From: Pelagerythrobacter sp041912895
GTDB taxonomy: Bacteria; Pseudomonadota; Alphaproteobacteria; Sphingomonadales; Sphingomonadaceae
Length of the DNA stretch: 64,000 nt
Reading direction: 5' to 3'
NCBI RefSeq assembly: GCF_041912895.1
Contig: NZ_JAYSGI010000002.1
Location: forward strand, 124,001-188,000
Position 1 is the stretch's first letter; each line of letters starts with the position of its first letter. Position numbers and translations under genes: made by a program. The notes beneath the pieces are model-generated. The model made no database searches. It saw nothing but the letters and a program-made list of their open reading frames with translations, and was not told where the DNA came from. Below, piece by piece: positions 51,904 through 59,606 of the stretch.

Positions 51904-52368
51904 ATGGCCACCAACACACGCTCCCCCGCACACACCCTTCGCCACCGTCCCGGCTGGTTTCGTCCCATCCCGCTGCGCTCGCGGCGCGACGGGTGGAGCG
52001 AAGGGCGGCAATGCGCGTTCCTTGTCCAGCTCTATGTCACCGGATCGGTCACCGCGGCGGCGCGGGCGGTGGGGATGAGCCGGGCCAGCGCCTATCGCCT
52101 GCGGACACGTGGCGGGGCGGAGAGCTTCGCCCACGCCTGGGACCGGGTGCTGTCGCTGCCCCGGTGGGAGCGCGCCGAGGCGCCGCGCGAGGATTTCCGG
52201 AAGGTGACAACTGCGACGCTCATGGCGCGGCTCGACCGCGCGCTGGTGCAGCCGGTGGTCTATCGCGGGGCGATGGCCGGCATTCGGACAAAGCCCGATA
52301 TTTCAACGCTCTTGCGCGTGGCGCGGCGGACCGGGCGCGGGCCCGGCGATCCGCACGAGCGAGGCTGA
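51904..52368 (+). CDS. Hypothetical HTH-containing protein
   Basis: A 154-residue basic protein with an HTH-like block SVTAAARAVGMSRASAYRLR followed by GGAESFAHAWDRVLS. This part resembles the HTH of the GTA small terminase at 935 (NVTRSAHEAGVPLSRAYKTR), so the two may share an ancestor. The rest (residues 100-154) is low complexity and basic. ATG 51904 was chosen for its Thr/Arg start; an ATG at 51814 is an alternative. No named family is claimed. Confidence 0.6.
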   Translation: MATNTRSPAHTLRHRPGWFRPIPLRSRRDGWSEGRQCAFLVQLYVTGSVTAAARAVGMSRASAYRLRTRGGAESFAHAWDRVLSLPRWERAEAPREDFRKVTTATLMARLDRALVQPVVYRGAMAGIRTKPDISTLLRVARRTGRGPGDPHERG

Positions 52369-52444
52369 AGCGGTGGCGGCGAAGTTTTTCATCGGCCCCG
52401 GGTCGGCGGTCCACGCCAGATCGCGCGGCCGGGCGCGAGCACGC

Positions 52445-52477
52445 CTAGATGCGGTGCTCGCCCTTGATCCACCTGAC
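52445..52477 (-). repeat. Detached copy of the glpX 3' end
   Basis: On the minus strand this reads R-W-I-K-G-E-H-R-I-stop, the same nine residues that end glpX at 52541. A run of 20 bases (CGGTGCTCGCCCTTGATCCA) is identical between the two sites, about 96 bases apart. It has no start and is not part of an open gene; it looks like a remnant of a duplicated glpX tail. Confidence 0.82.
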
Positions 52478-52540
52478 GTGTTTTCTCGGGGTGCGCAGGA
52501 CCGTCAGTTGCTTGGCGAGGGCGGTTCCCGCTCGCCCGTG

Positions 52541-53521
52541 TCAAATCCGGTGCTCGCCCTTGATCCAGCGCACGGTGCCGCTCGACGCGCGCATCACCAC
52601 GCTCTCGGTGGTCATCTTGCCGCCGCGCAGGCGCTTGACCCCGTCGAGCAGCGAGCCGGGCGTGACCCCGGTGGCGGCGAAGATGCAGTCGCCGCGGGCG
52701 AGATCTTCGAGCTTGTAGATGCGGTCGAGATCCTCGATCCCCCACTTGGCCGCGCGGCGCTTCTCGTCGTCGTTGCGGAACACCAGCCGGCCGTTGAACT
52801 GTCCGCCGACGCAGCGCAGCGCGGCTGCCGCGAGCACGCCTTCGGGCGCGCCGCCCTGGCCCATGTACAGGTCGATCGTGGTTTCGGGATCGGTCGTCGC
52901 GATCACGCCCGCCACGTCGCCGTCGCCGATCAGCACGACCCCGCATCCCAGCCCGCGCAGCTCGGCGATGAGATCGGCATGGCGCGGCCGGTCGAGCACG
53001 CAGACGATGATGTCCTTGGGCTCCACGCCCTTCGCGGCGGCGACCGCCTGCACGTTCTCGGTCGGGCTCTTGGCGAGGTCGATCACGCCCTCCGGGTAGC
53101 CGGGGCCGACCGCGAGCTTGTCCATGTAGGTGTCGGGCGCGTTGAGCAGGCAGCCCTTCTCGCCCGCGGCGAGCACCGCGAGCGCGTTGGGCCCGGCCTT
53201 GGCGGTGATGGTGGTGCCTTCGAGCGGGTCCAGCGCGATGTCGATCTGCGGCCCCTTGCCGGGCGCGCCGCCGACCTTCTCGCCGATGTAGAGCATCGGC
53301 GCCTCGTCGCGCTCGCCTTCGCCGATCACCACCGTCCCGTCTATCTCGAGCTGGTCGAAAGCGCGCCGCATCGCTTCGACCGCGGCGGCGTCGGCCGCTT
53401 TCTCGTCGCCGCGGCCGATCAGCGCGCTGGCGGCGATCGCGGCCGCTTCGGTCACGCGGACCAGTTCGAGGACGAGGACGCGATCGAGTTGCGCGCCGGC
53501 GGCCGGAGTCTTGTGATTCAT
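52541..53521 (-). CDS. glpX: Class II fructose-1,6-bisphosphatase
   Basis: A 326-residue gluconeogenic phosphatase hydrolysing fructose 1,6-bisphosphate. Metal and substrate motifs: VVIGEGERDEAPMLYIGE, DIALDPLEGTT, then CVLDRPRHADLI and IYKLEDLARGDCIFAATGVT. The last residues RWIKGEHRI are duplicated downstream at 52445. Start ATG 53521; upstream in-frame codons lack a ribosome site. In related genomes it sits next to hom, as here. Confidence 0.95.
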   Translation of the reverse strand: MNHKTPAAGAQLDRVLVLELVRVTEAAAIAASALIGRGDEKAADAAAVEAMRRAFDQLEIDGTVVIGEGERDEAPMLYIGEKVGGAPGKGPQIDIALDPLEGTTITAKAGPNALAVLAAGEKGCLLNAPDTYMDKLAVGPGYPEGVIDLAKSPTENVQAVAAAKGVEPKDIIVCVLDRPRHADLIAELRGLGCGVVLIGDGDVAGVIATTDPETTIDLYMGQGGAPEGVLAAAALRCVGGQFNGRLVFRNDDEKRRAAKWGIEDLDRIYKLEDLARGDCIFAATGVTPGSLLDGVKRLRGGKMTTESVVMRASSGTVRWIKGEHRI

Positions 53522-53577
53522 GCTGGATTCAGTCCCTCGGACGTGGTTGGTTGCGCGCTTAGACAGCGGGAGCGGGA

Positions 53578-54144
53578 ATGTCGAGAATCCACCTGGTGCT
53601 GGCCTGCGCGCTGCTCGCCGCGCCGCTTTCCGCCCAAGATACGGCACCGGGCGGATCCAGCACCGGATCCAGCGCAGGCCCCGACCCGGTGGACGAAGCG
53701 TTCGATGCGATGCGCGAATCCTACGGTCCGCCGCCGCCCGAGCCCGCCCAGCCCGACTGCGAAGAGCCGGAGGGCGACGAGATCGTCGTCTGCGCCCGGC
53801 TGGAGGAACAATCGCAGTTCCGCGTCCGCTCCGACGACGAGGCGGAGAACGAATACGCGGCCGAGACCATGAACCGGGGCAACCCGCCCGCGCCCGACGT
53901 GGGCGGCCCCGGCATCTTCCGCGGGCCGGCCACGGTCGGCAAGCTGTGCATCCCGGGCCTGCAGAAATGCCCGCCGCCGCCCGCCTATATCATCGATTTC
54001 GACGCCTTGCCCGACGCGCCGCCGGGATCGGACGCCGACCGCGCCGCCCGAGGCCTCGCCCCGCGCGGGAACGACGGCGACTTCACGCCCGAGCCCCCGG
54101 CAGCGCCGGAGGCGGAAGAAGCGGGGGATGATGCGCCCGAATAG
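53578..54144 (+). CDS. Hypothetical proline-rich exported protein
   Basis: A 188-residue protein of unknown function. A signal peptide (IHLVLACALLAAPLSAQD) is followed by a Pro- and Asp/Glu-rich body with paired Cys residues (DCEEPEGDEIVVCARLEEQS, then KLCIPGLQKCPPPPAYIIDF). The Cys-x11-Cys block with EIVVCAR is recurrent in sphingomonads. No enzyme motif. It lies on the opposite strand between glpX and hom. Confidence 0.7.
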   Translation: MSRIHLVLACALLAAPLSAQDTAPGGSSTGSSAGPDPVDEAFDAMRESYGPPPPEPAQPDCEEPEGDEIVVCARLEEQSQFRVRSDDEAENEYAAETMNRGNPPAPDVGGPGIFRGPATVGKLCIPGLQKCPPPPAYIIDFDALPDAPPGSDADRAARGLAPRGNDGDFTPEPPAAPEAEEAGDDAPE

Positions 54145-54160
54145 TGCGCTGGCCGGCCGC

Positions 54161-55486
54161 TCAGCCTTCGAGGATCTGCATCGACAGCGGCGGCGCGGTG
54201 AGGCTGTCGGACCCGCGCAGCAGTTCGAGCGCGTGCGCCACGTTCCGCTCGGGCCCTTCGTGCGCGACCATCGCGACGAGCACCTCACCGCCTTCCTCCT
54301 GCCGCCCCTGCTGGATCAGGCTCTCGATCGAAACGCCCGCATCGCGCATCGCGGCGGTCAGTTCGGCGAGCACGCCGGGGCGGTCGGCGACGGTGAAGCG
54401 CAGGTAGGTGCGGCCGGTGCGGTGCCCCGATTCGGCGCGCGCCATCGGCGCCATCTCGGCGGAGGGAATCGAGAACGGCGCACCGATCTCGCCGCCCTCC
54501 TTCGTTTGCCGCGCGATATCGATCAGGTCGGCGACGACCGCACTCGCGGTCGGCCCCGCGCCCGCACCCGCGCCCTGGAACAGCAGGCGACCGGAGAAAT
54601 TGCCCTCGGCGACGACCGCATTGGTCGCCCCGGTCACGTGCGCGAGCGGATGCCCCCTCGGCACGAGGCACGGCTTGACCCGCTGGAGCAGCGCGGGCGT
54701 GCCATCGGGCCCCGTTTCGACATCGGCCATGCCGATCAGCCGCACGACGTAGCCGAGCGTCTCGGCGCGGGCGATGTCCTCCGCCCGGATGCGCGCGATA
54801 CCCTCGCAGTCGACCCCGGCGAAATCCACCCGCGAGCCGAACCCGATCGCGGCGAGGATCGCGAGCTTGTGCGCCGCATCCGTCCCTTCGATATCGAACG
54901 CCGGATCGGCCTCGGCGAAACCTTGCCGCTGCGCCTCCGCCAGCGTGTCAGCGAAGTCCGCTCCGGTCGCCTCCATCGTGGAAAGGATATAGTTCGAGGT
55001 GCCGTTGAGGATCCCGTAGATGCGCTCGATCGCATTGGCCGCGGCGCCTTCGCGCAGCGCCTTGACCACCGGAATGCCGCCCGCGACCGCGGCCTCGAAT
55101 TTGAGCGCGGTGCCCGCCGTCTCCGCCGCTTCGGCGAGCGCGGGGCCGTGGTGCGCGATCATCGCCTTGTTGGCCGTGACCAGCGCCTTGCCCGCCGCGA
55201 TCGCTCCGCGCGCCAGCGTCAGGGCGGGGCCGTCCGCGCCGCCGACCAGTTCGACCACCACGTCGACATCGTCGCGCGCGGCCATCGCGGTCATGTCGTC
55301 GTCCCACGCGAAGCGCGACAGGTCGACCCCGCGGTCCTTGTCGCGGTCGCGCGCGCTGACCGCGACGACCTGCAATTCGCGTCCGGCGCGGGCGCGAAGC
55401 AAGGCGGCGTTGGTATCGAGCAGGCGGATGACGCCCGCGCCGACGGTGCCGAGCCCGGCGAGCGCGATGCGCAGCGGCTCAGCCAT
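54161..55486 (-). CDS. hom: Homoserine dehydrogenase
   Basis: A 441-residue enzyme reducing aspartate semialdehyde to homoserine in threonine/methionine synthesis. NAD(P)-binding GLGTVGAGVIRLL at the N-terminus, VTANKAMIAHHGPALAEAA, the catalytic region with AVAGGIPVVKALREGAA and GILNGTSNYILSTM, and a C-terminal ACT domain (VADRPGVLAELTAAMRDAGV) for feedback control. Length is normal. Confidence 0.95.
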   Translation of the reverse strand: MAEPLRIALAGLGTVGAGVIRLLDTNAALLRARAGRELQVVAVSARDRDKDRGVDLSRFAWDDDMTAMAARDDVDVVVELVGGADGPALTLARGAIAAGKALVTANKAMIAHHGPALAEAAETAGTALKFEAAVAGGIPVVKALREGAAANAIERIYGILNGTSNYILSTMEATGADFADTLAEAQRQGFAEADPAFDIEGTDAAHKLAILAAIGFGSRVDFAGVDCEGIARIRAEDIARAETLGYVVRLIGMADVETGPDGTPALLQRVKPCLVPRGHPLAHVTGATNAVVAEGNFSGRLLFQGAGAGAGPTASAVVADLIDIARQTKEGGEIGAPFSIPSAEMAPMARAESGHRTGRTYLRFTVADRPGVLAELTAAMRDAGVSIESLIQQGRQEEGGEVLVAMVAHEGPERNVAHALELLRGSDSLTAPPLSMQILEG

Positions 55487-55575
55487 GACGGCGGCGAAGA
55501 TCGGCAGCGTGTTTCATGGCGCCGCCCCTAACGCGCGGGACGGTGGCAAGGGAACCAGTTTCGCTTGGGCGCGCG

Positions 55576-56433
55576 CTAGCTGCGGTTGCGCTGGCAGGGC
55601 CCGAGGCTCTGCTGCACGAACGCGAAATCCTCCGCCGCCTGCGCCTGCGATGCCGGATCGTCCGACAGCATCGCATCGCGCGGCAGCTGGTCGGGCAGGA
55701 AGCACGCGATGCGATACCAGGCGAGCGTGTCGCGCGCCGGCGGGCGCGCGGCCTGGTCGACGATCTCGCTCCACGACACGCCCCATACCGGGCTCATGTT
55801 CGGCCGACGCACGACCGTGATCGAAACCGGCCCTTCGCCATCGGTGTTGAGGAAGATCTGCGTTTCCGATTCGCCCGCGAGGTTGCCGGGGATCGACAGG
55901 ATGTCGCGCACGCCGACGACCGTGGGCGGCGCATCGGGTTCGGCCATCTCCGCGAGAATCGGGCGCAGCCGCGCCTCGAACTCGGGGTTCCACGGCAGTT
56001 GCGCGGTGGGGCCGACCAGCTGCACCTCACCCGGGCGACCCTGCCCGGCGCGGGCGAACAGGATCACCTGCTGCTTCTTCAGCTTCGGGGGATCGCCATC
56101 CTCGTCCACCGGCACGTCGACCAGATACCTGAGCGATTCGCCGATCGGCCTGCTGCCGCCGATCAGCGCGACCGTCTGCGCCTCGATATAGAGCCGCGCA
56201 TGGCCCGGCGTGACATTGGGCGCGCGTTCGGCGGACAGCTTCGCCTGATCGCGAATCTCGGCATGGATCACGAGATTGGCGCGGTCCGCAAGGTCGGCCA
56301 GATCGGCATAAGTCGCGCCGCCGTTCGGCGAGGGCGGGACGGGCGCGGGCTGCGCCAAGGCGCCCGAACACGCCGCCAGCAGTCCGCTCGCAGCCAGAAT
56401 CGACAGCTTTTTAAGATATTGAGTATGGGCCAT
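55576..56433 (-). CDS. Hypothetical lipoprotein
   Basis: A 285-residue protein with a lipobox (LAASGLLAACSGALAQ, Cys near residue 23) and no recognised domain. Body segments such as RLYIEAQTVALIGGSRPIGE, VQLVGPTAQLPWNPEFEARL and VVGVRDILSIPGNLAGESE suggest a beta-rich periplasmic protein. The C-terminus has a helical patch (DFAFVQQSLGPCQRNRS). Start ATG 56433; the ATG at 56447-56445 region is inside the promoter side and less likely. Function unknown. Confidence 0.68.
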   Translation of the reverse strand: MAHTQYLKKLSILAASGLLAACSGALAQPAPVPPSPNGGATYADLADLADRANLVIHAEIRDQAKLSAERAPNVTPGHARLYIEAQTVALIGGSRPIGESLRYLVDVPVDEDGDPPKLKKQQVILFARAGQGRPGEVQLVGPTAQLPWNPEFEARLRPILAEMAEPDAPPTVVGVRDILSIPGNLAGESETQIFLNTDGEGPVSITVVRRPNMSPVWGVSWSEIVDQAARPPARDTLAWYRIACFLPDQLPRDAMLSDDPASQAQAAEDFAFVQQSLGPCQRNRS

Positions 56434-56772
56434 AAATATTCCGTATGAAATCCGGATCGCAATTTCGTGAACCGATTCGCGCTTGCTGCGTTCCAAGACT
56501 TGCGCGCGTGAATCGGCCGTTAACCGATAAAGCGTTTGCGCGGGTTTGGCATCGAAGCTAAGGATTGCGCCGGTCCGGGGCAACCATAAGACAAGATGCC
56601 GCGGACGGGCCCGTGCCGGGCCTCCCGGCGCAGTGGCCCTTACGGCCTTCGCGCTTCGGGTATCGGCCGGCAGGGTGGACATTTGGGATTGCCCTCTGGC
56701 AAGGGATTTGCTTGTCGTGAGGAGAGACGCCGGGCCCGCGCCCGGCGAGAGACGATGGAGTGAAGCGACTGA
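56434..56772. other. Intergenic gap between the lipoprotein gene and tonB, no gene recognised
   Basis: This 339-base divergent gap carries no convincing coding frame; the one longer frame from 56546 has atypical composition and no ribosome site. GGGCCCG palindromes and a partial -35-like TTGCGC near 56536 are visible but not diagnostic. It must hold the promoters of both flanking genes. Confidence 0.6.
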
Positions 56773-57438
56773 ATGGCCTACTCTGACCAACAAATGAGTG
56801 CTAACCGGATGATCGCCATAGTCGTTGTGGCGCTCGTCCATCTTCTGGTCGGATATGCGCTGATCACTGGCCTCGCCTACGAGGCGGTGTCGAAAGTGGT
56901 CGAGCGCGTGACGACGGTCGATATCGAGGAGCCGCCGCCGCCGCCTGAGGAGCCGCCGGAAGAACCGCCGCCGCCCGAGCCGGACACGGCTCCGCCGCCG
57001 CCGGTCGCGCCGCCGCCGCCGATCAGCATCGCTCCGGCGCCGCCCCCGATCCGGACGCAGCCGACGATTCCGCCGCCCGCTCCGCCGGTGCTGCGCGTGC
57101 CGCCGCCGGCACCGCCGGCTCCGCCGCCGCCGCCGCCGCCGCGGTTCCAGCCGAAGAACCCTTCGCCCCGCAACGGCGGCTGGGTCACCACGTCGGACTA
57201 TCGCAGCAGCTGGATTTCGCGCGAATACACCGGCACGGCATCGTTCACCCTTCGGGTTGGCGCCAACGGTCGCGTCGAATCGTGTTCGGTCACCGGTGGT
57301 TCCGCGCCGTCCGAACTCAAGGACGCCACCTGCAGCCTCATCCAGCGCCGAGCACGCTTCGATCCCGCCACCAACGGCAATGGCGACGAGGTTGCCGGAA
57401 ACTTCTCCGGTTCGGTTCGCTGGGAGATTCCGGACTAA
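56773..57438 (+). CDS. tonB: Energy transducer TonB
   Basis: A 221-residue protein that carries proton-motive energy from ExbB/ExbD to outer membrane receptors. One N-terminal membrane anchor (AIVVVALVHLLVGYALITGL, residues about 15-34), a periplasmic Pro/Glu-rich spacer (residues about 54-138 with PPPPPEEPPEEPPPPEP), and the C-terminal domain (TGTASFTLRVGANGRVESCS, RARFDPATNGNGDEVAGN). Ends with W-E-I-P-D. First gene of tonB-exbB-exbD-exbD. Confidence 0.93.
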   Translation: MAYSDQQMSANRMIAIVVVALVHLLVGYALITGLAYEAVSKVVERVTTVDIEEPPPPPEEPPEEPPPPEPDTAPPPPVAPPPPISIAPAPPPIRTQPTIPPPAPPVLRVPPPAPPAPPPPPPPRFQPKNPSPRNGGWVTTSDYRSSWISREYTGTASFTLRVGANGRVESCSVTGGSAPSELKDATCSLIQRRARFDPATNGNGDEVAGNFSGSVRWEIPD

Positions 57439-57516
57439 CGACTTTCCCGCCGTCGCGCAGGGCGCGGCGGCGGACCCGATCAACCCGTATTGCTTCTTTC
57501 TGAGAGGACTTTCGCA

Positions 57517-58329
57517 ATGATTATCGAACTTCTTGCCGCCGCCGGCGCCGAGGCCGCCCCCCAGAACTCCTTCGGCTTCATGGAAGCCATGGAACAGGGC
57601 GGCGTCATCGCCTGGTCGATCTTCGCCGTGCTCGTCATCATGTCGGTTGGCTCGTTCTACATCCTGATCACCAAGCTGCTCGAGCAGCAGAAGGTGTTCA
57701 ATCAGTACAAGAACGTACGCAGCGGCTTCTGGCGCGCGGGCACCATTCGCGAAGGCGCGACCAAGCTCGACAAGAACAGCGCCTGGCGCCAGCTCGTCGA
57801 CGACGCTCTGTCGGCCGAAGACCAGCATGGCAAGATGACCGACAGCCTCGAAGCGCACGACTGGCTGCACGGCTCGCTGAACCGCTCGGAAGCGGCGATC
57901 AACGCCAAGCTCGCCGGTGGTCTGCCGTTCCTCGCCTCGGTCGGTGCGACCGCGCCGTTCGTCGGCCTGCTCGGCACCGTCATCGGTATCTACCGCGCGC
58001 TGATCAACATCGGTCTCGCCGGTTCGGCCTCGATCGACAAGGTCGCCGGTCCCGTCGGTGAGGCGCTGATCATGACCGCGATCGGTCTGCTCGTCGCCGT
58101 GCCCGCGGTGCTGGCCTACAACTGGCTGCAGAGCCGCAACAAGCGGATCGCCGAGCTGCTCTCGGGCTTCTCGACCGACATCCTCGCCAACATCAACTCC
58201 AAGGGTGCCGTGAAGCCCGCGGTCATCACCAAGACCTCGACCCAGCAAGCTGGCAAGGCCGCGGCGACCGCACCGGCCACCAAGCCGGTCGCGGGTACAA
58301 CGACCACGACCACGACCACCAAGCGCTGA
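57517..58329 (+). CDS. exbB: MotA/TolQ/ExbB proton channel protein
   Basis: A 270-residue inner membrane protein. It has an N-terminal hydrophobic segment (GGVIAWSIFAVLVIMSVGSF) and the family domain with SLEAHDWLHGSLNRSEAAIN, LAGGLPFLASVGATAPFVGL, LGTVIGIYRALINIGLAGSA and VGEALIMTAIGLLVAVPAVL. The last residues are Thr/Lys-rich (AGTTTTTTTTKR). ATG 57517 has GAGAGGA upstream. Operon partner of tonB. Confidence 0.94.
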   Translation: MIIELLAAAGAEAAPQNSFGFMEAMEQGGVIAWSIFAVLVIMSVGSFYILITKLLEQQKVFNQYKNVRSGFWRAGTIREGATKLDKNSAWRQLVDDALSAEDQHGKMTDSLEAHDWLHGSLNRSEAAINAKLAGGLPFLASVGATAPFVGLLGTVIGIYRALINIGLAGSASIDKVAGPVGEALIMTAIGLLVAVPAVLAYNWLQSRNKRIAELLSGFSTDILANINSKGAVKPAVITKTSTQQAGKAAATAPATKPVAGTTTTTTTTKR

Positions 58330-58400
58330 TGCCGTTCGCCGGGCCGGCTCGGCCGGTCCGGCGAGGCAACCCAAACGGATTAGTTGGATAGGATATACCC

Positions 58401-58934
58401 ATGGCGATTTCGACGGGAGGCGGCGGCCAGGAAACGCCCATGTCGGACATCAACACGACGCCGCTCGTGGACGTGATGCTGGTGCTGTTGATCATCTTCC
58501 TCATCGCGGTTCCGGTCGCGATCCAGACGATCGAGAAGCTGCGCATCCCGGTGTTCGAATCGACCGAATCGAAGGACAAGGTCGAAAATCTGCAGCTCAC
58601 CGTGAGCACCACCGACGCTAGCGGGCGCAGCGCGGGCGAGCCCGGCTTCGAAGGTGCCGCGCGCGAAGGGCAGTGCCGGGTCTACTTCAACAACACGACC
58701 CCGGTGGATTCGCAGGAACTCTACGACCAGGCGTTCCAGCGTCTCGACGCGATCGTGCAGCGCGCGGGCGGGCCCGAGGCGATCATGGACGACCCCGATG
58801 CGATCCCGCAGGTCCACATCCGCGGCGATGTCAACGCGCCGTGGCAGTGCGTGGCGGGCGCGATCTACAACGTGCAGGCGGCCGGCTATCCGACCATCGG
58901 CTTCATCTCCAACCCGGTCGATCCCAACGGCTGA
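58401..58934 (+). CDS. exbD: ExbD/TolR biopolymer transport protein, copy 1
   Basis: A 177-residue membrane-anchored ExbD. The anchor contains the conserved Asp: DINTTPLVDVMLVLLIIFLI near residues 15-34. The periplasmic part has extra length and paired Cys residues (GQCRVYFNNTTPVDS, PWQCVAGAIYNVQAAG), unlike copy 2. It follows exbB by 71 bases. Tandem exbD copies are frequent in sphingomonads, which have many TonB receptors. Confidence 0.92.
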   Translation: MAISTGGGGQETPMSDINTTPLVDVMLVLLIIFLIAVPVAIQTIEKLRIPVFESTESKDKVENLQLTVSTTDASGRSAGEPGFEGAAREGQCRVYFNNTTPVDSQELYDQAFQRLDAIVQRAGGPEAIMDDPDAIPQVHIRGDVNAPWQCVAGAIYNVQAAGYPTIGFISNPVDPNG

Positions 58935-58970
58935 TCGGGCGGGACGGACAGAATTCAGGAGTAGCCCACC

Positions 58971-59417
58971 ATGGCAATGTCAGGCGGCCGCGACGACGGC
59001 TCACCGATGATGGAAATGAACACGACGCCGTTGATCGACGTCATGCTCGTGCTTCTCATCATGTTCATCATCACCATCCCGGTGGCGACGCACTCGGTCG
59101 ACATCGACCTTCCGGCGCCGAACCCCAACCCGCCGCCCGAAGACCAGATCGATCCGATCAAGAACAAGATCGTCATCAATCAGGCCGGCGAGATCCTGTG
59201 GAACGGCGATTCGATCGATCAGGGCGAACTGGTCCGCAACCTCGAGATCAGCAAGAACATCGATCCCGAGCCCGAACTGCAGTTCGAGCCCGAGCAGTTC
59301 GCCAGCTACGATCTTTCGGTGAAGGTCCTCAACATCATCAAGGGATCGGGCGTGAGCAAGTTCGGCTTCGTCGGCAACGAGAAGTACCGCGCGTTCGGCA
59401 AGGCGCCCGGAGCCTGA
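58971..59417 (+). CDS. exbD: ExbD/TolR biopolymer transport protein, copy 2
   Basis: A 148-residue ExbD. The anchor is MEMNTTPLIDVMLVLLIMFI with the conserved Asp. The periplasmic domain ends KFGFVGNEKYRAFGKAPGA. A 33-base segment of this 3' end (59358-59390) is repeated exactly at 59550-59582. The CAGGAGTAG block precedes the ATG. Last intact gene of the tonB operon. Confidence 0.93.
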   Translation: MAMSGGRDDGSPMMEMNTTPLIDVMLVLLIMFIITIPVATHSVDIDLPAPNPNPPPEDQIDPIKNKIVINQAGEILWNGDSIDQGELVRNLEISKNIDPEPELQFEPEQFASYDLSVKVLNIIKGSGVSKFGFVGNEKYRAFGKAPGA

Positions 59418-59448
59418 ACCGCGCGATCCGCGCCGTAGATTTTCAGAA

Positions 59449-59478
59449 GGGGGCGGAACGATCCGCCCCCTTTTCTTT
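59449..59478 (+). terminator. Intrinsic terminator of the tonB-exbB-exbD-exbD operon
   Basis: GGGGGCGGA (59449-59457) pairs with TCCGCCCCC (59462-59470), loop ACGA, followed by TTTTCTTTT. It is a strong rho-independent terminator 32 bases after the second exbD stop. Confidence 0.93.
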
Positions 59479-59540
59479 TGCCCCGCCCCCTTTTGCCGCC
59501 GCCGCTGTAGCGAAGGCGCACCTGGACTATGCAATCATAG

Positions 59541-59600
59541 GGCGTCACGAAGTTCGGCTTCGTCGGCAACGAGAAGTACCGCACCTTCGCCGCCCGCTGA
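59541..59600 (+). pseudogene. Detached 3' end of an exbD gene
   Basis: Reads G-V-T-K-F-G-F-V-G-N-E-K-Y-R-T-F-A-A-R-stop, nearly the same as the end of exbD copy 2 and sharing 33 identical bases with it. It lacks the rest of the gene and lies after the operon terminator. A real intact ExbD tail without the extra KAPGA ending would look exactly like this, so it may be the original 3' end displaced by recombination. Confidence 0.85.
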
Positions 59601-59606
59601 CCCGCG

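Noticed and set aside
56546..56797. An 83-codon frame ahead of tonB
   Set aside because: No ribosome site, mixed composition, overlaps the tonB start in a different frame.
55576..58374. A 932-codon minus-strand frame extending the lipoprotein gene across tonB and exbB
   Set aside because: Only the last 285 codons have a signal peptide and normal composition; the extension is antisense to tonB-exbB.
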